Source: Planctomycetia bacterium
GTDB lineage: Bacteria > Planctomycetota > Phycisphaerae > UBA1845 > UTPLA1
Assembly: GCA_015200345.1 (NCBI GenBank)
Contig: CP054187.1
Coordinates: forward strand, 3,022,470-3,086,469
Direction: 5' to 3'
Length of the DNA: 64,000 nucleotides
A program made the translations under genes and the position numbers. This document shows, in pieces, positions 37,650 to 46,380 of this stretch. The notes below the pieces were generated by a model. It ran no database searches. It was not told the origin of the DNA and saw only the letters and a program-made list of their open reading frames with translations. Position 1 is the first letter of the stretch. Each line of letters begins with the position of its first letter.

Positions 37650-37994
37650 ATGAGCGACACCCCGGCGACCATTTCATTTGACGATTTCGCGAAGATCGAC
37701 TTGCGCGTGGCGAAGGTGCTGGAGGCGCGGCCGCATCCGAACGCAGATCGGTTGCTGGTGCTGAAGGTGGACGTCGGGAGCGAACAGCGGCAGATCGTCG
37801 CGGGCATTCGGCAGTTCTACGATCCGGAAAGCCTCGTCGGCAAGTTGATCGTCGTCGTGAAGAATCTTGCGCCGCGGGCGATGCGCGGCGAGGAGAGCCA
37901 GGGCATGCTGCTGGCCGCCTCGAACGAGGACAAATCGCAGGTCATCGTGATTTCGCCGTCATCCGAGATCGCACCGGGCGCTCGCGTATCCTAG
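37650..37994 (+). CDS. tRNA-binding domain protein (MetG C-terminal/CsaA-like)
   Basis: The 114-residue protein is a free-standing OB-fold tRNA-binding domain with the DLRVAKVLEARPHPNADRL and PRAMRGEESQGMLLAAS signature. It is like the C-terminal dimerisation domain of methionyl-tRNA synthetase or the CsaA chaperone-like protein. It probably binds tRNA in trans, possibly as a separate MetG beta subunit. A CATAAT -10-like hexamer lies upstream, but no -35 is obvious. Its TAG stop overlaps the start of a repeat remnant. Confidence 0.88.
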   Translation: MSDTPATISFDDFAKIDLRVAKVLEARPHPNADRLLVLKVDVGSEQRQIVAGIRQFYDPESLVGKLIVVVKNLAPRAMRGEESQGMLLAASNEDKSQVIVISPSSEIAPGARVS

Positions 37995-38033
37995 AAGCTG
38001 TTTCAATACGCCCTCTTCCTTCCAGGGAGAGTG
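37992..38033. repeat. Palindromic MITE/REP-like repeat, half-element remnant
   Basis: The segment CTAGAAGCTGTTTCAATACG followed by CCCTCTTCCTTCCAGGGAGAG matches the left arm of the element at 34518 with several substitutions. It fills the gap between the convergent stop codons of the tRNA-binding protein (37994) and trpD (38036). Only the left half is present, so it is a decayed or partial copy. Confidence 0.75.
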
Positions 38034-38035
38034 GT

Positions 38036-39049
38036 TCAGCGAAACCGAATCAGTGCTTCGAGTTTGGCGGCGGCTCGGCCGGAGTCGATGGACTCCGCGG
38101 CGAGTTGGATCCCTTCACGCAGGGAGTTCGCGCGCCCGGCGACAACCAGCGCCGCGCCGGCGTTCAGCAGCGTGTGATGGCGTGCGGGTCCGGACCGGCC
38201 CGATAGAACAGCACGAATGACGTCCGCGCTCGCGTCCGGGCTGTCGACCATCAGGTCGGCTGGATGGGTCCGCGGCAGTCCCGCTTCCTCCGGTGTGATC
38301 GCGTGCTCCGTCAAGCGTCCGTCGCGCACTTCAATGTAGCGGCTTGTCGTCGTCGTGGTCAGGTCGCAGAGGCCGTCGTCGCCGTGGACGACCCAGGCTT
38401 GGACCGCGCCGAGTCGGCGCAGGGCCTCGGCGATGCGCGGGAGCAGCTCGTCACGCGGGACGCCGACGATCTGCCGCGTGACGGCGGCGGGGTTCGTGAG
38501 CGGGCCGAGGTAGTTGAAGATCGTGGGCGTGCCGATGGCTCGGCGTACCGGCGCAACAATCGCCATCGCGGGATGCAGCCGTGCGGCGTGGAGAAAGGCG
38601 ATGCCGATTTCGCGCAGGCACGCGCCCAGGCGCGGCGGCGGCAAGTCCGTGGGCACGCCCAGGGCTTCGAGCACGTCGGCCGATCCGCTGCGCCGGGAAT
38701 GCGTTCGATTGCCGTGCTTGGCGACGGTTGCGCCGGCACCGGCGGCGACGAGCGCCGCGGCGGTCGAGACGTTGAACGTGCTGATGCCGTCTCCGCCGGT
38801 GCCGCAGGTGTCGATGGCATTGGGGTCGTCGCAGGACACGGACGCGACATGACGGCGCAGGACGCGGGCCGCGCCGACGATTTCGTCAACGGTCTCCCCG
38901 CGCGCCGCCAGCGCGCGAAGAAATCGCTCGACCGCGTCGGGCGCGAACTGCCCGGCCATGAGCGCCGAGAAGAGGGAATCGGTCCGCTCTGTCGAGAGCG
39001 TCTCGCCGTCTGCGACGCGGCGCGTGGCGTTGTCGATCTCCGTTGCCAT
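38036..39049 (-). CDS. trpD: Anthranilate phosphoribosyltransferase
   Basis: The 337-residue enzyme transfers the phosphoribosyl group to anthranilate in tryptophan biosynthesis. Family motifs are present: CGTGGDGISTFNVST (phosphate loop), KHGNRTHSRRSGSADVLEALG, and LLNAGAALV near the end. Other trp genes are not near, so trpD is separate here. I chose the ATG at 39049 where conserved sequence begins, though no strong ribosome binding site is seen; the open frame continues to 39169 with unrelated residues. It is divergent from the nucleoside hydrolase gene. Confidence 0.95.
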   Translation of the reverse strand: MATEIDNATRRVADGETLSTERTDSLFSALMAGQFAPDAVERFLRALAARGETVDEIVGAARVLRRHVASVSCDDPNAIDTCGTGGDGISTFNVSTAAALVAAGAGATVAKHGNRTHSRRSGSADVLEALGVPTDLPPPRLGACLREIGIAFLHAARLHPAMAIVAPVRRAIGTPTIFNYLGPLTNPAAVTRQIVGVPRDELLPRIAEALRRLGAVQAWVVHGDDGLCDLTTTTTSRYIEVRDGRLTEHAITPEEAGLPRTHPADLMVDSPDASADVIRAVLSGRSGPARHHTLLNAGAALVVAGRANSLREGIQLAAESIDSGRAAAKLEALIRFR

Positions 39050-39124
39050 ACCGGGGATTGTACTCGCTTCGCAGCGCAGGCAGACGTCGTCCAGCCGTGG
39101 GACGGCGGCATTGCGCCGGATGGT

Positions 39125-39153
39125 TTGACCCCGATCGGGCGCGGGCGGATAAT
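39125..39153 (+). promoter_or_regulatory. Sigma-70-like promoter of the nucleoside hydrolase operon
   Basis: TTGACC (39125-39130), 17-base spacer, GATAAT (39148-39153). Both hexamers match five of six consensus positions with ideal spacing. The start codon at 39208 lies about 55 bases downstream. Confidence 0.65.
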
Positions 39154-39207
39154 GCAGTGAATCGGTCACGCCCGCCGGGCCGCGGGCACATCAGGCGGAG
39201 GTGACCC

Positions 39208-40143
39208 ATGCCGGTGCCGCTCCTGATTGATACAGATGTCGGAATTGACGACGCGGCGGCGATCGCGCTCGCCCTGGCGAGCGACGCCGTTGAGCTGCGC
39301 GCCCTGTGCGGCGTGGGGGGCAATGTGCCGCTGTCGCAGGTCATGACGAACATCGGCCGCCTTCTCACCGCCCTCGCGCCGCCGACGATGCCGATGATCG
39401 GTCGTGGCCTGGACCCGCCGCCGGCGCTGGGGCACGCATTGGCCGACCGGCGCGACATCTTCGGGGAGGACGGCCTGGGCGAGTGCGATCTGCCGGGAGC
39501 CGCGCCGGCCGCGCGAGACTTTCGCGTGGTCTATCACGAAGCGATCGAGTCGGCCGAAGGGGAGATCGTACTCGCGTGCCTCGGGCCGCTCACGAACTTG
39601 GCGGCGCTTTGGCGCGAGTCGCCCGAGCTGCTCCGGGCGGCGAGGCAGATTTATGTCACCGGCGGCGCGGTGTGGGCGCGCGGCGGGGCGGAGAAGGGCG
39701 TTGAGTTCAACTTCCATCGCGATCCGGCGGCGGCCGAATTGATGCTCGCGTCGGGCCTGCCGATCACGGTCTCGCCGCTCGACGTGACGTGCCTTGTTTG
39801 CTTCGATGAGTCGAACGTTGCGCGGATGGCGGCGAGCGGCTATCGCACCGGCGAGGTGCTCGCGCGCATGCTGCCGTTCCCGGTCGAGCACGATCCCGCC
39901 GGCGGCCCGGGGCGCACGGTATTGCCCGATCTCGTGACGCTTGGCAGCCTGATCTGGCCCGCGTTGTATCTCAAAACGCGAGCTCGACTGGAAGTTGCCA
40001 CAAGCGGGACGGACGCGGGGCGTTGCAAGCCGGTCTTGGGCGGCGATCCCTCCCAGCGCGTCGATCTGCTGACGGCGGTCAACGCCGTCGATTTCCTCGA
40101 GAACGTGCTAGAATCGCTCTGCCACGAGGCGTTTGTCGTGTGA
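39208..40143 (+). CDS. Nucleoside hydrolase (IunH/URH family)
   Basis: The 311-residue protein hydrolyses the N-glycosidic bond of ribonucleosides for base salvage. The calcium-binding signature LIDTDVGIDDAAAI stands at the N-terminus, and VTGGAVWARGGAEKGVEFNFH near the middle provides substrate and metal ligands typical of the family. Base specificity cannot be told. GGAGGTGACCC before the ATG is a strong ribosome binding site. The copper ATPase gene begins 22 bases downstream, so this is probably the first gene of the operon to 45269. Confidence 0.93.
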   Translation: MPVPLLIDTDVGIDDAAAIALALASDAVELRALCGVGGNVPLSQVMTNIGRLLTALAPPTMPMIGRGLDPPPALGHALADRRDIFGEDGLGECDLPGAAPAARDFRVVYHEAIESAEGEIVLACLGPLTNLAALWRESPELLRAARQIYVTGGAVWARGGAEKGVEFNFHRDPAAAELMLASGLPITVSPLDVTCLVCFDESNVARMAASGYRTGEVLARMLPFPVEHDPAGGPGRTVLPDLVTLGSLIWPALYLKTRARLEVATSGTDAGRCKPVLGGDPSQRVDLLTAVNAVDFLENVLESLCHEAFVV

Positions 40144-40165
40144 ACGACCGCTCGGTTGAGTCCGC

Positions 40166-42406
40166 ATGAGCGTCACCCTTCGCATCTCCGGCATGCATTG
40201 TGCAGGTTGCGTCTCCAGCGTGGAGCAGGCGCTGCGCGCCGTGCCCGGCGTGCGCGAGGTCTCGGTGCAGCTTCTCACCGAATCGGCCGACGTGCGCGGC
40301 GATCTGCCGCCCGAACGATCGTCGCAGCTTGTCGCGGCGGTGCGTGCGGCGGGCTACGAGGCGCAGCTGCTGACCTCGCCATCGGCCGCGACGCAGGCGC
40401 TGGTGAATGATTCCGCGGCGCGCGAACGGCTTCGACGGCATCGTCAGGCGCTTGTGCAGGCGATCGGTCTGACGCTGCCCATTCTGTTCCTCGAACACTT
40501 TCACCATGCGATGTGGCCTGATACGCGCATCAGCCAGATGCTCTTTCGGTTCACCGAGGGCGTGCTGATGGTCATGCTGATGGTCAGCCCGGCGGGCGCG
40601 CCAATCCTGGCGAGCGGGTTGCGCGCGGCGTGGCAGCACACAGGCAGCATGGATCTGCTGATCACGCTCGGCGTGCTGGCGGCTGCGACGGGGAGTGTGT
40701 ACGGGTCGCTGGTGAACGACGCGGCGTACATTCATTTTCACGCAGCGGCCATGATTCTGGCACTGGTCTGCACGGGGCGATACCTGGAGCAGCGGGCGCG
40801 GGATCGGGCGGCGGCGGCCATCGCGTCGCTGGCGCAGCGTGCGCCGCGGACGGCGCTGGTGCGGCGCGGGGCGGCGCTGGTCAGCGTGTCCGTGGAAGAA
40901 ATCACCGTGGGCGACGCGGTGAGCGTGCCGGCGCACACGGCGATCCCCACCGACGGCGAAGTCATCGAGGGCGAGGCGGCGGTCGATGAGAGCCTGATGA
41001 CCGGAGAGCCGATGCCGGTGTCCAAACGGCCGGGGTCGACGGTGCTGGGCGGCACGCTGGTGACGGAAGGGATGATTCTCTACCGCGCGACGAGCGTGGG
41101 CCGGGCGTCGGCCATCGGGCGCATTCTGGAACTGGTCACGAAGGCGCAATCCGGTAAAACGCCGATGCAGCGCGCGGCGGATCGGATCGCGGCGGTGTTC
41201 ACGCCGCTGGTGCTGGCGGCGGCAGCGCTGACGTTCATCGGCTGGTGGGCCTGGGGCGGATCGGCGTCGATGGCGGCGCGATCAGCGATCGCGGTGATGG
41301 TGGTGGCTTGCCCGTGTGCGCTGGGGCTGGCGACGCCGGTGGTGGTGATGGTGGCGTCGGGTACGGCGGCGCTGCGGGGGATTCTGGTGCGCGATGCGTC
41401 GATGCTCGAGGCCATGGGTGGGATTGATACAGTCGTCTGGGACAAGACCGGCACGCTGACCCAGGGCGCGCCGGAGGTGGAGGCATTCGAAGCGATCGGA
41501 GGATTTCCGGCATCGGAGGTGTTGCGTCTGGCCGCGTCGGTCGAGCAGCTCTCGACGCATCCCTTGGCGCAGGCGCTGGTTCGGCATGCTCGGCGCGGAG
41601 GCGTGTCGTTGGCTTCGCCGAGCACGTTTGAGAGTCGGCCTGGTCAGGGCGTCCGGGCGTCAGTGGAAGGCCGCGAGGTGTGCGTCGGATCCGCGGCGTT
41701 CCTGGCCGAGTGCGGCGTAAGCGGGAGTTCGCCAGAGCCATCGAGCGCCGAAGCTCCGAAGGCAGTTGGGCCTCGGGTGTTCATCGCGCTGGACGGAAAG
41801 CCAGCCGGATTGGTGTCATTTCGTGACACGGTTCGTCCGTCGTCGGCGTCGGCGGTGGCGCGGTTGCGGTCGCGGGGCATTGCGCAGGAGATGCTCACGG
41901 GCGATGAGGCAAGCACGGCTCGGTCCGTGGCGGATGCCGTTGGCATCGAGCGGGTCAGCAGCGCAATAAGCCCGGCGGGCAAGCAGGCGCGCGTGGAAGA
42001 ACTGGTGCGCTCCGGCCGGCGCGTGGCGATGGTGGGGGATGGCGTGAACGACGCGGCGGCGCTGGCCAGCGCGACGGTGGGCGTGGCGTTCGCGGGCGGG
42101 GCCGACGTGACGGGCGAGTCGGCCGGGATACACCTGATCGGATCAACGCCGCATCTCGTGGCGGACGCGGTGGATCTGGCGCGCGTGGCGCGGCGCGTGA
42201 TCCGGCAGAACCTGTTCTGGGCATTCGTTTACAATGCGCTGATGATTCCATTCGCGGCGACGGGGCGATTGCCCCCGGCGGCGGCGGCTGCGGCGATGGC
42301 GGCCAGTTCGCTCACGGTCGTCTTGAATGCCCTGCGCCTGCCGCGTGCGGTGGGCTGGCGACGTGCCGAAGCGGCGGCTGGAATCCGATCGGAAGAATCG
42401 GCATGA
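40166..42406 (+). CDS. Copper-type heavy-metal P-type ATPase
   Basis: The 746-residue inner-membrane pump uses ATP to export soft metal ions, most likely Cu(I). It has an N-terminal HMA domain with the GMHCAGC motif (about residues 9-15), and an intramembrane CPC motif (CPCALGLATP, about 382). The phosphorylation site is DKTGTLT (about 426) and the hinge GDGVNDAAAL is near 624. The transmembrane CPC and single HMA domain favour copper over zinc/cadmium pumps, but specificity is inference. A TAGAAT hexamer (40109-40114) in the end of the previous gene could be an internal promoter. Its stop overlaps the ribF start in ATGA. Confidence 0.94.
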   Translation: MSVTLRISGMHCAGCVSSVEQALRAVPGVREVSVQLLTESADVRGDLPPERSSQLVAAVRAAGYEAQLLTSPSAATQALVNDSAARERLRRHRQALVQAIGLTLPILFLEHFHHAMWPDTRISQMLFRFTEGVLMVMLMVSPAGAPILASGLRAAWQHTGSMDLLITLGVLAAATGSVYGSLVNDAAYIHFHAAAMILALVCTGRYLEQRARDRAAAAIASLAQRAPRTALVRRGAALVSVSVEEITVGDAVSVPAHTAIPTDGEVIEGEAAVDESLMTGEPMPVSKRPGSTVLGGTLVTEGMILYRATSVGRASAIGRILELVTKAQSGKTPMQRAADRIAAVFTPLVLAAAALTFIGWWAWGGSASMAARSAIAVMVVACPCALGLATPVVVMVASGTAALRGILVRDASMLEAMGGIDTVVWDKTGTLTQGAPEVEAFEAIGGFPASEVLRLAASVEQLSTHPLAQALVRHARRGGVSLASPSTFESRPGQGVRASVEGREVCVGSAAFLAECGVSGSSPEPSSAEAPKAVGPRVFIALDGKPAGLVSFRDTVRPSSASAVARLRSRGIAQEMLTGDEASTARSVADAVGIERVSSAISPAGKQARVEELVRSGRRVAMVGDGVNDAAALASATVGVAFAGGADVTGESAGIHLIGSTPHLVADAVDLARVARRVIRQNLFWAFVYNALMIPFAATGRLPPAAAAAAMAASSLTVVLNALRLPRAVGWRRAEAAAGIRSEESA

Positions 42407-43353
42407 GGGTCTATCGAGGCGTCGCCGGGATTGATGACGCGCTGCGCGGCGCGGTGCTGACCGTCGGCAACTTCGATGGCGTGCATCTCGGGCATCAGCG
42501 CATTCTGCGCACGGCGCGGGCGCTGGCGCACGTGTCGTCGTCGGCGGTGGTGGCGATGACGTTCGAGCCGCTGCCGCTGGCGATCCTGCGGCCCGATGCG
42601 GCGCCGCCGCGATTGACTCCGTGGGACGAAAAGCTGGCACAGCTTCAGCGGGCCGGCGCCGACGCGGTCGTTCGACTCGATGCCGATTGGCCGCTGCTGT
42701 CGCTCTCGGCGGAGGATTTCGTGCGCGAGATTCTGGTAAAACGGATCCACCCGTCGTACATCGTGGAAGGCCCGAATTTTGGATTCGGCCGCGGGCGAAC
42801 CGGGAACGTGGATACGCTGCGCACGCTGGCCTCGCGCGGCGGCTATCAGGTACGCGACGTGGAGCCGTACCGTCTTGAACTGCCCGGCGATGGACTGGTC
42901 GCGGTCTCCAGCACGTTGATTCGTCGATTGGTGGCCGCCGGCCGCGTCGAAGATGCGGCCAAGTGCATGGGTCGGTCGTACGCGCTGGTGGGGCAGGTTG
43001 TTCACGGCGCGGGCGAAGGGCGCAAGATGGGATATCCGACGATCAATCTGGAAGTGCCCGGGCAGTTGATCCCGGCGGAAGGGGTTTATGCCGGCTGGGC
43101 CGAGGTCGCAGGCATGCATCGTCCGGCGGCGATCAGCATCGGCACGCGGCCGACGCTGGGCGGCGGTGCGCTGGTGGTGGAGGCGTTTGTGCTGGAGGAA
43201 TCCGGCGATTGGTACGCGTCGTCAGCGCGGCTGGAGTTCGTCAGGCGGCTTCGCGATCAGCGGAAGTTCGCGTCGCGCGAGGAGCTGACGAGGCAGATCA
43301 CGCAGGACATTGAACAGGTGCGAGCGCTGACCGCGCGGGAGCCGATCGCCTGA
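42403..43353 (+). CDS. ribF: Bifunctional riboflavin kinase/FMN adenylyltransferase
   Basis: The 316-residue enzyme converts riboflavin to FMN and then FAD. The N-terminal adenylyltransferase domain shows VGNFDGVHLGHQRIL (nucleotide site). The C-terminal kinase domain shows GRKMGYPTINLE, the variant of the GxxLGxPTAN motif, and the LVVEAFVLEESGDWY-like end. It overlaps the copper ATPase stop by four bases and is followed without gap by a DHH-family gene, so it is translationally coupled. Confidence 0.94.
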   Translation: MRVYRGVAGIDDALRGAVLTVGNFDGVHLGHQRILRTARALAHVSSSAVVAMTFEPLPLAILRPDAAPPRLTPWDEKLAQLQRAGADAVVRLDADWPLLSLSAEDFVREILVKRIHPSYIVEGPNFGFGRGRTGNVDTLRTLASRGGYQVRDVEPYRLELPGDGLVAVSSTLIRRLVAAGRVEDAAKCMGRSYALVGQVVHGAGEGRKMGYPTINLEVPGQLIPAEGVYAGWAEVAGMHRPAAISIGTRPTLGGGALVVEAFVLEESGDWYASSARLEFVRRLRDQRKFASREELTRQITQDIEQVRALTAREPIA

Positions 43354-44379
43354 ATGAACCGACCAATCCTGATCGACGTGTCGCAAGTCGTCGCACGGCT
43401 GGAAGCCGCGCCGCGCGTGATCATTACAACGCACACGCGCGCCGACGGCGACGCAATCGGGAGTGCCGCTGGTTTGGCAAGGTTGCTGGCAGCGCGCGGG
43501 GCGTCGGTTGCGGTGATGTTGCACGAGCCGGCTCTGGAGCGGTATGCGTTCCTGACGGCGACCCAGCCGTGCGAGGTGTGGGAAGAATCGGGCATCGCGG
43601 CACGATTGAAGGCGTGCGATCTGCTCGTGATCGTGGACACGTGCGCGACGATGCAACTGGGGATGCTGCCGGCGGCGCTGGCCGAGGCGCGGGTAGCGAC
43701 GGTTGCGATGGATCATCACGTGACGCGCGACCCGGTCGCCAACGAAGCGTGGATCGATGAGCGTGCGGCGGCTTGCGCGCAGATGATCGCGGAATTGTGC
43801 GACGCGGCCGGGTGGGCGATGCCTCCGGACGTGGCGACGCTGCTGTTCAGCGGGCTGGCGACGGACACGGGCTGGTATCGCTTTTCCAATGCGGATGCGC
43901 GAGTGTTTGAGACGGCGGCGCGGCTGGTGGCGCGCGGGGCGCGGCCGAGCGAGTTGTACGAGCGATTGTATTTGAACGAGCCGATGGCGCGGGCGCGGCT
44001 GCTGGGTGAGGTGTTATCGAGTTTTGAGCTGCTGGCGGGAGGGCGGCTGGCGGTGATTCGCGTGACGCAGGCGATGTTGCAGCGGAGCGGCGCGACGCGT
44101 GCGATGACGGAGGACCTGATCAACGAGCCGCAGCGCGTCGGCAGCGTCGTGGCGTGTGTGCTGGCGGTGGAGCCGGCGCCGGGTGAGCCGGTGCGCGTGA
44201 GCCTTCGCAGCAAGCGTGACGTAAATGTGGCGACGATCGCGGCGCGGTTCGGCGGCGGGGGGCACGAACGGGCGGCGGGCGTGCGCATGGAGGGTCCTTT
44301 TGAGGAGGTCATCGAGCAGGTGACCAATGCGGTTTGCCGAGCGCTGGAAGCGACGGCGACAGCGGGAGAGAGCGCATGA
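43354..44379 (+). CDS. DHH/DHHA1 phosphoesterase (NrnA-like)
   Basis: The 341-residue cytosolic enzyme belongs to the NrnA/RecJ-like DHH superfamily. It has a THTRADGDAIGSAAGL motif and MDHHVT (DHH signature), and the DHHA1 domain near the end with the FGGGGHERAAGV motif. NrnA relatives degrade nanoRNAs and in some bacteria dephosphorylate 3'-phosphoadenosine 5'-phosphate or cleave pApA. The gene starts directly after the ribF stop. Its 3' end overlaps the next gene by four bases. Confidence 0.9.
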   Translation: MNRPILIDVSQVVARLEAAPRVIITTHTRADGDAIGSAAGLARLLAARGASVAVMLHEPALERYAFLTATQPCEVWEESGIAARLKACDLLVIVDTCATMQLGMLPAALAEARVATVAMDHHVTRDPVANEAWIDERAAACAQMIAELCDAAGWAMPPDVATLLFSGLATDTGWYRFSNADARVFETAARLVARGARPSELYERLYLNEPMARARLLGEVLSSFELLAGGRLAVIRVTQAMLQRSGATRAMTEDLINEPQRVGSVVACVLAVEPAPGEPVRVSLRSKRDVNVATIAARFGGGGHERAAGVRMEGPFEEVIEQVTNAVCRALEATATAGESA

Positions 44380-45269
44380 ACCGGCCGGTGAGTTGGTCGC
44401 AGCTTGGCGGCGGGCTGGGTCGGCTTCCGGCGGGGCTTCGCCTGATGATCGGCACGTTTGTCGTAATCATCGGGCTGGGGTATCTGGCGGCGGTTGCCAA
44501 CGTCTATTACAGCCATCGGCTGGCGGACGGGGCCGAGGGGTTGGGTCTGGGCGACATCCGGGCGGTGTATGGCGGGCTTCGCGCGGGAGATGCGAAGGCC
44601 GGCGGCGCGGCAACATCGCGCATGCTGACGATGGTTCGCGGTGCGATGCGGCAATACTTCGACTCCGACGAGGACTACGCGATTCTGGAGAAGTGGTTGG
44701 TCGCCGGCGCCGATCCCGCCGGGCTGGATGCGGGTGAGGGCCGGCAGACGCCACGTCGCGTATTGATTCGCAGCTGTCTGCGGTGTCATGCCGTCAGCAC
44801 GGGCTCGGAGATCGCGCGGAAGGCGCCGTTCGGACAGGATGAATTCGACGCCGATGCGGCGATGCTCGCGCGGTTCACCGGGTCTGGCGGCAAGAGCGAC
44901 GGGAGCACAGGCGTTGAGGCTGGCGAGTCGTCTAACAAGACGGGCACCTTCGCGCCGCCGCAGTACGACGTGCCGCGCCTGCTGCTGATCAGCCATCAAC
45001 ACATGCTTGCGATTCCGATTTTCACGATTCTCCTCGGGGGGTTGTTTGCTTTGACGCGGTGGCCTGCGAGGTTTCGGGCGGTCCTCGTGCCGTTGCCGAT
45101 GCTGGCGACGCTGCTCGATTTTTCGGGCTGGTATCTGGCGCGGGTCTGGAGCGGCGGGGCTTGGCTGATCGCCGTCATGGGCGGCGTTTTCGGGCTGGCG
45201 TTTGGCGTGCAAATCCTCGCGATTCTGATTGATTTGGCGCGGCCGGCGAGCCGCGAGCCAAGCGCGTAA
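44376..45269 (+). CDS. Membrane protein with a c-type heme motif
   Basis: The 297-residue protein has an N-terminal hydrophobic helix (about 23-42) and then a domain with SCLRCHAV (CxxCH at residues 134-138), a motif for covalent heme c attachment. Three or four helices near the C-terminus (about 200-290) anchor it further. This arrangement suggests a membrane-anchored cytochrome or heme-dependent sensor, but no second heme ligand is identified. I chose the ATG at 44376, with a GGGAG upstream and four bases overlapping the previous stop. A redox role next to a copper pump and ribF is inference. Confidence 0.6.
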   Translation: MNRPVSWSQLGGGLGRLPAGLRLMIGTFVVIIGLGYLAAVANVYYSHRLADGAEGLGLGDIRAVYGGLRAGDAKAGGAATSRMLTMVRGAMRQYFDSDEDYAILEKWLVAGADPAGLDAGEGRQTPRRVLIRSCLRCHAVSTGSEIARKAPFGQDEFDADAAMLARFTGSGGKSDGSTGVEAGESSNKTGTFAPPQYDVPRLLLISHQHMLAIPIFTILLGGLFALTRWPARFRAVLVPLPMLATLLDFSGWYLARVWSGGAWLIAVMGGVFGLAFGVQILAILIDLARPASREPSA

Positions 45270-45322
45270 GGTGGGCAGAATCAGCCGTGGGAGTCGGGTC
45301 GTTTTGCGGGCCGGAATCAGCT

Positions 45323-45328
45323 TATAAT
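45323..45328 (+). promoter_or_regulatory. Possible -10 element upstream of the MoxR operon
   Basis: A perfect TATAAT lies 52 bases before the ATG at 45375 in the 105-base gap after the previous operon. No good -35 is in register. Confidence 0.35.
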
Positions 45329-45374
45329 GAGTTACGCACCGCCAGGTCATGCCGCAGCGGTGCGGGAGATGCCG

Positions 45375-46337
45375 ATGACGGCTGCGTCGCACACCCATCC
45401 CGACGAGTTGCTGGAAAAACTCCAGTCGCTTCGCGCGAATATCGAGTCGGTGTTCATCGGCAAGAGCGAGGCGGTCACGCAATTGCTGATCGGTCTGATC
45501 GCGCGTGGCCACGTTCTGATCGACGACGTGCCCGGCGTGGGGAAGACGGTGCTCGCGCGAGCCGTCGCGCGGAGCATTGACTGCCGGTTTTCGCGGATTC
45601 AGTTGACACCGGATCTGCTGCCGTCCGACATCCTCGGCGTGAGCATTTACAACGACAAGACGGGGATGTTCGAGTTTAAGCGCGGTCCGGTCTTCACCAA
45701 CATTCTGCTCGCGGACGAGATCAACCGCACGACGCCACGCACGCAGTCGGCCCTGCTCGAAGTCATGAACGAAACGCAGGTCAGCATCGACGGCCAGACG
45801 ATGCGCCTGGATCAGCCGTTCATGGTCATCGCGACGCAGAATCCGTTCGAGTTCGAGGGAACGTACTTCCTGCCCGAGAATCAGCTCGATCGGTTCATTC
45901 TGCGTATACGGATTGGCTACCCCGCGCGGGAAGATGAGCGGTTGATTCTCCGCCAGCAGCCGGAGCGTGCCCCGCTGGAGAGCCTGACGCCGGTGATGCA
46001 GGCGGCGGATGTAATGCGATTGCAGGAACTGGCGGATCAGGTGCGCGTGGACGATGCCCTGATGGATTACCTTCAGGACCTGGTGGATGCGACGCGCCGG
46101 CACGATGCGTTTGAGATCGGCGTTTCGCCGCGCGGAGCGCTGGCGCTGCTGCGTGCGGCGCGGGCGTCGGCGCTGCTGGCCGGACGGAACTACACCGTGC
46201 CGGATGATTTCAAGACGCTGGCCGCGCCGGTGTTCGCGCACCGGGTCGTCAACAAGTCGTATTTGCGCGACGGGCATGCTGCGTCGAGCGATCAGATTCT
46301 GCGCGACTTGATCGAACAGGTGCGCGTACCGGTGTGA
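45375..46337 (+). CDS. MoxR-family AAA+ ATPase
   Basis: The 320-residue ATPase has the Walker A DDVPGVGKTVLARA (about residues 50-60), the Walker B LLADEINR with the following TPRTQSALLEVMNE block, and sensor regions with an NPFEFEGTYFLPE loop. MoxR ATPases act as chaperone-like assembly factors with VWA/DUF58 partners; here the downstream DUF58 and transglutaminase-like genes form the common three-gene cluster. I chose the ATG at 45375 because GGGAG is seven bases upstream; the frame continues to 45327. Confidence 0.95.
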   Translation: MTAASHTHPDELLEKLQSLRANIESVFIGKSEAVTQLLIGLIARGHVLIDDVPGVGKTVLARAVARSIDCRFSRIQLTPDLLPSDILGVSIYNDKTGMFEFKRGPVFTNILLADEINRTTPRTQSALLEVMNETQVSIDGQTMRLDQPFMVIATQNPFEFEGTYFLPENQLDRFILRIRIGYPAREDERLILRQQPERAPLESLTPVMQAADVMRLQELADQVRVDDALMDYLQDLVDATRRHDAFEIGVSPRGALALLRAARASALLAGRNYTVPDDFKTLAAPVFAHRVVNKSYLRDGHAASSDQILRDLIEQVRVPV

Positions 46338-46380
46338 CGCGCGGCGACCGAGAGGGCCGGCGCCGCGGCGGCGATGCCGG

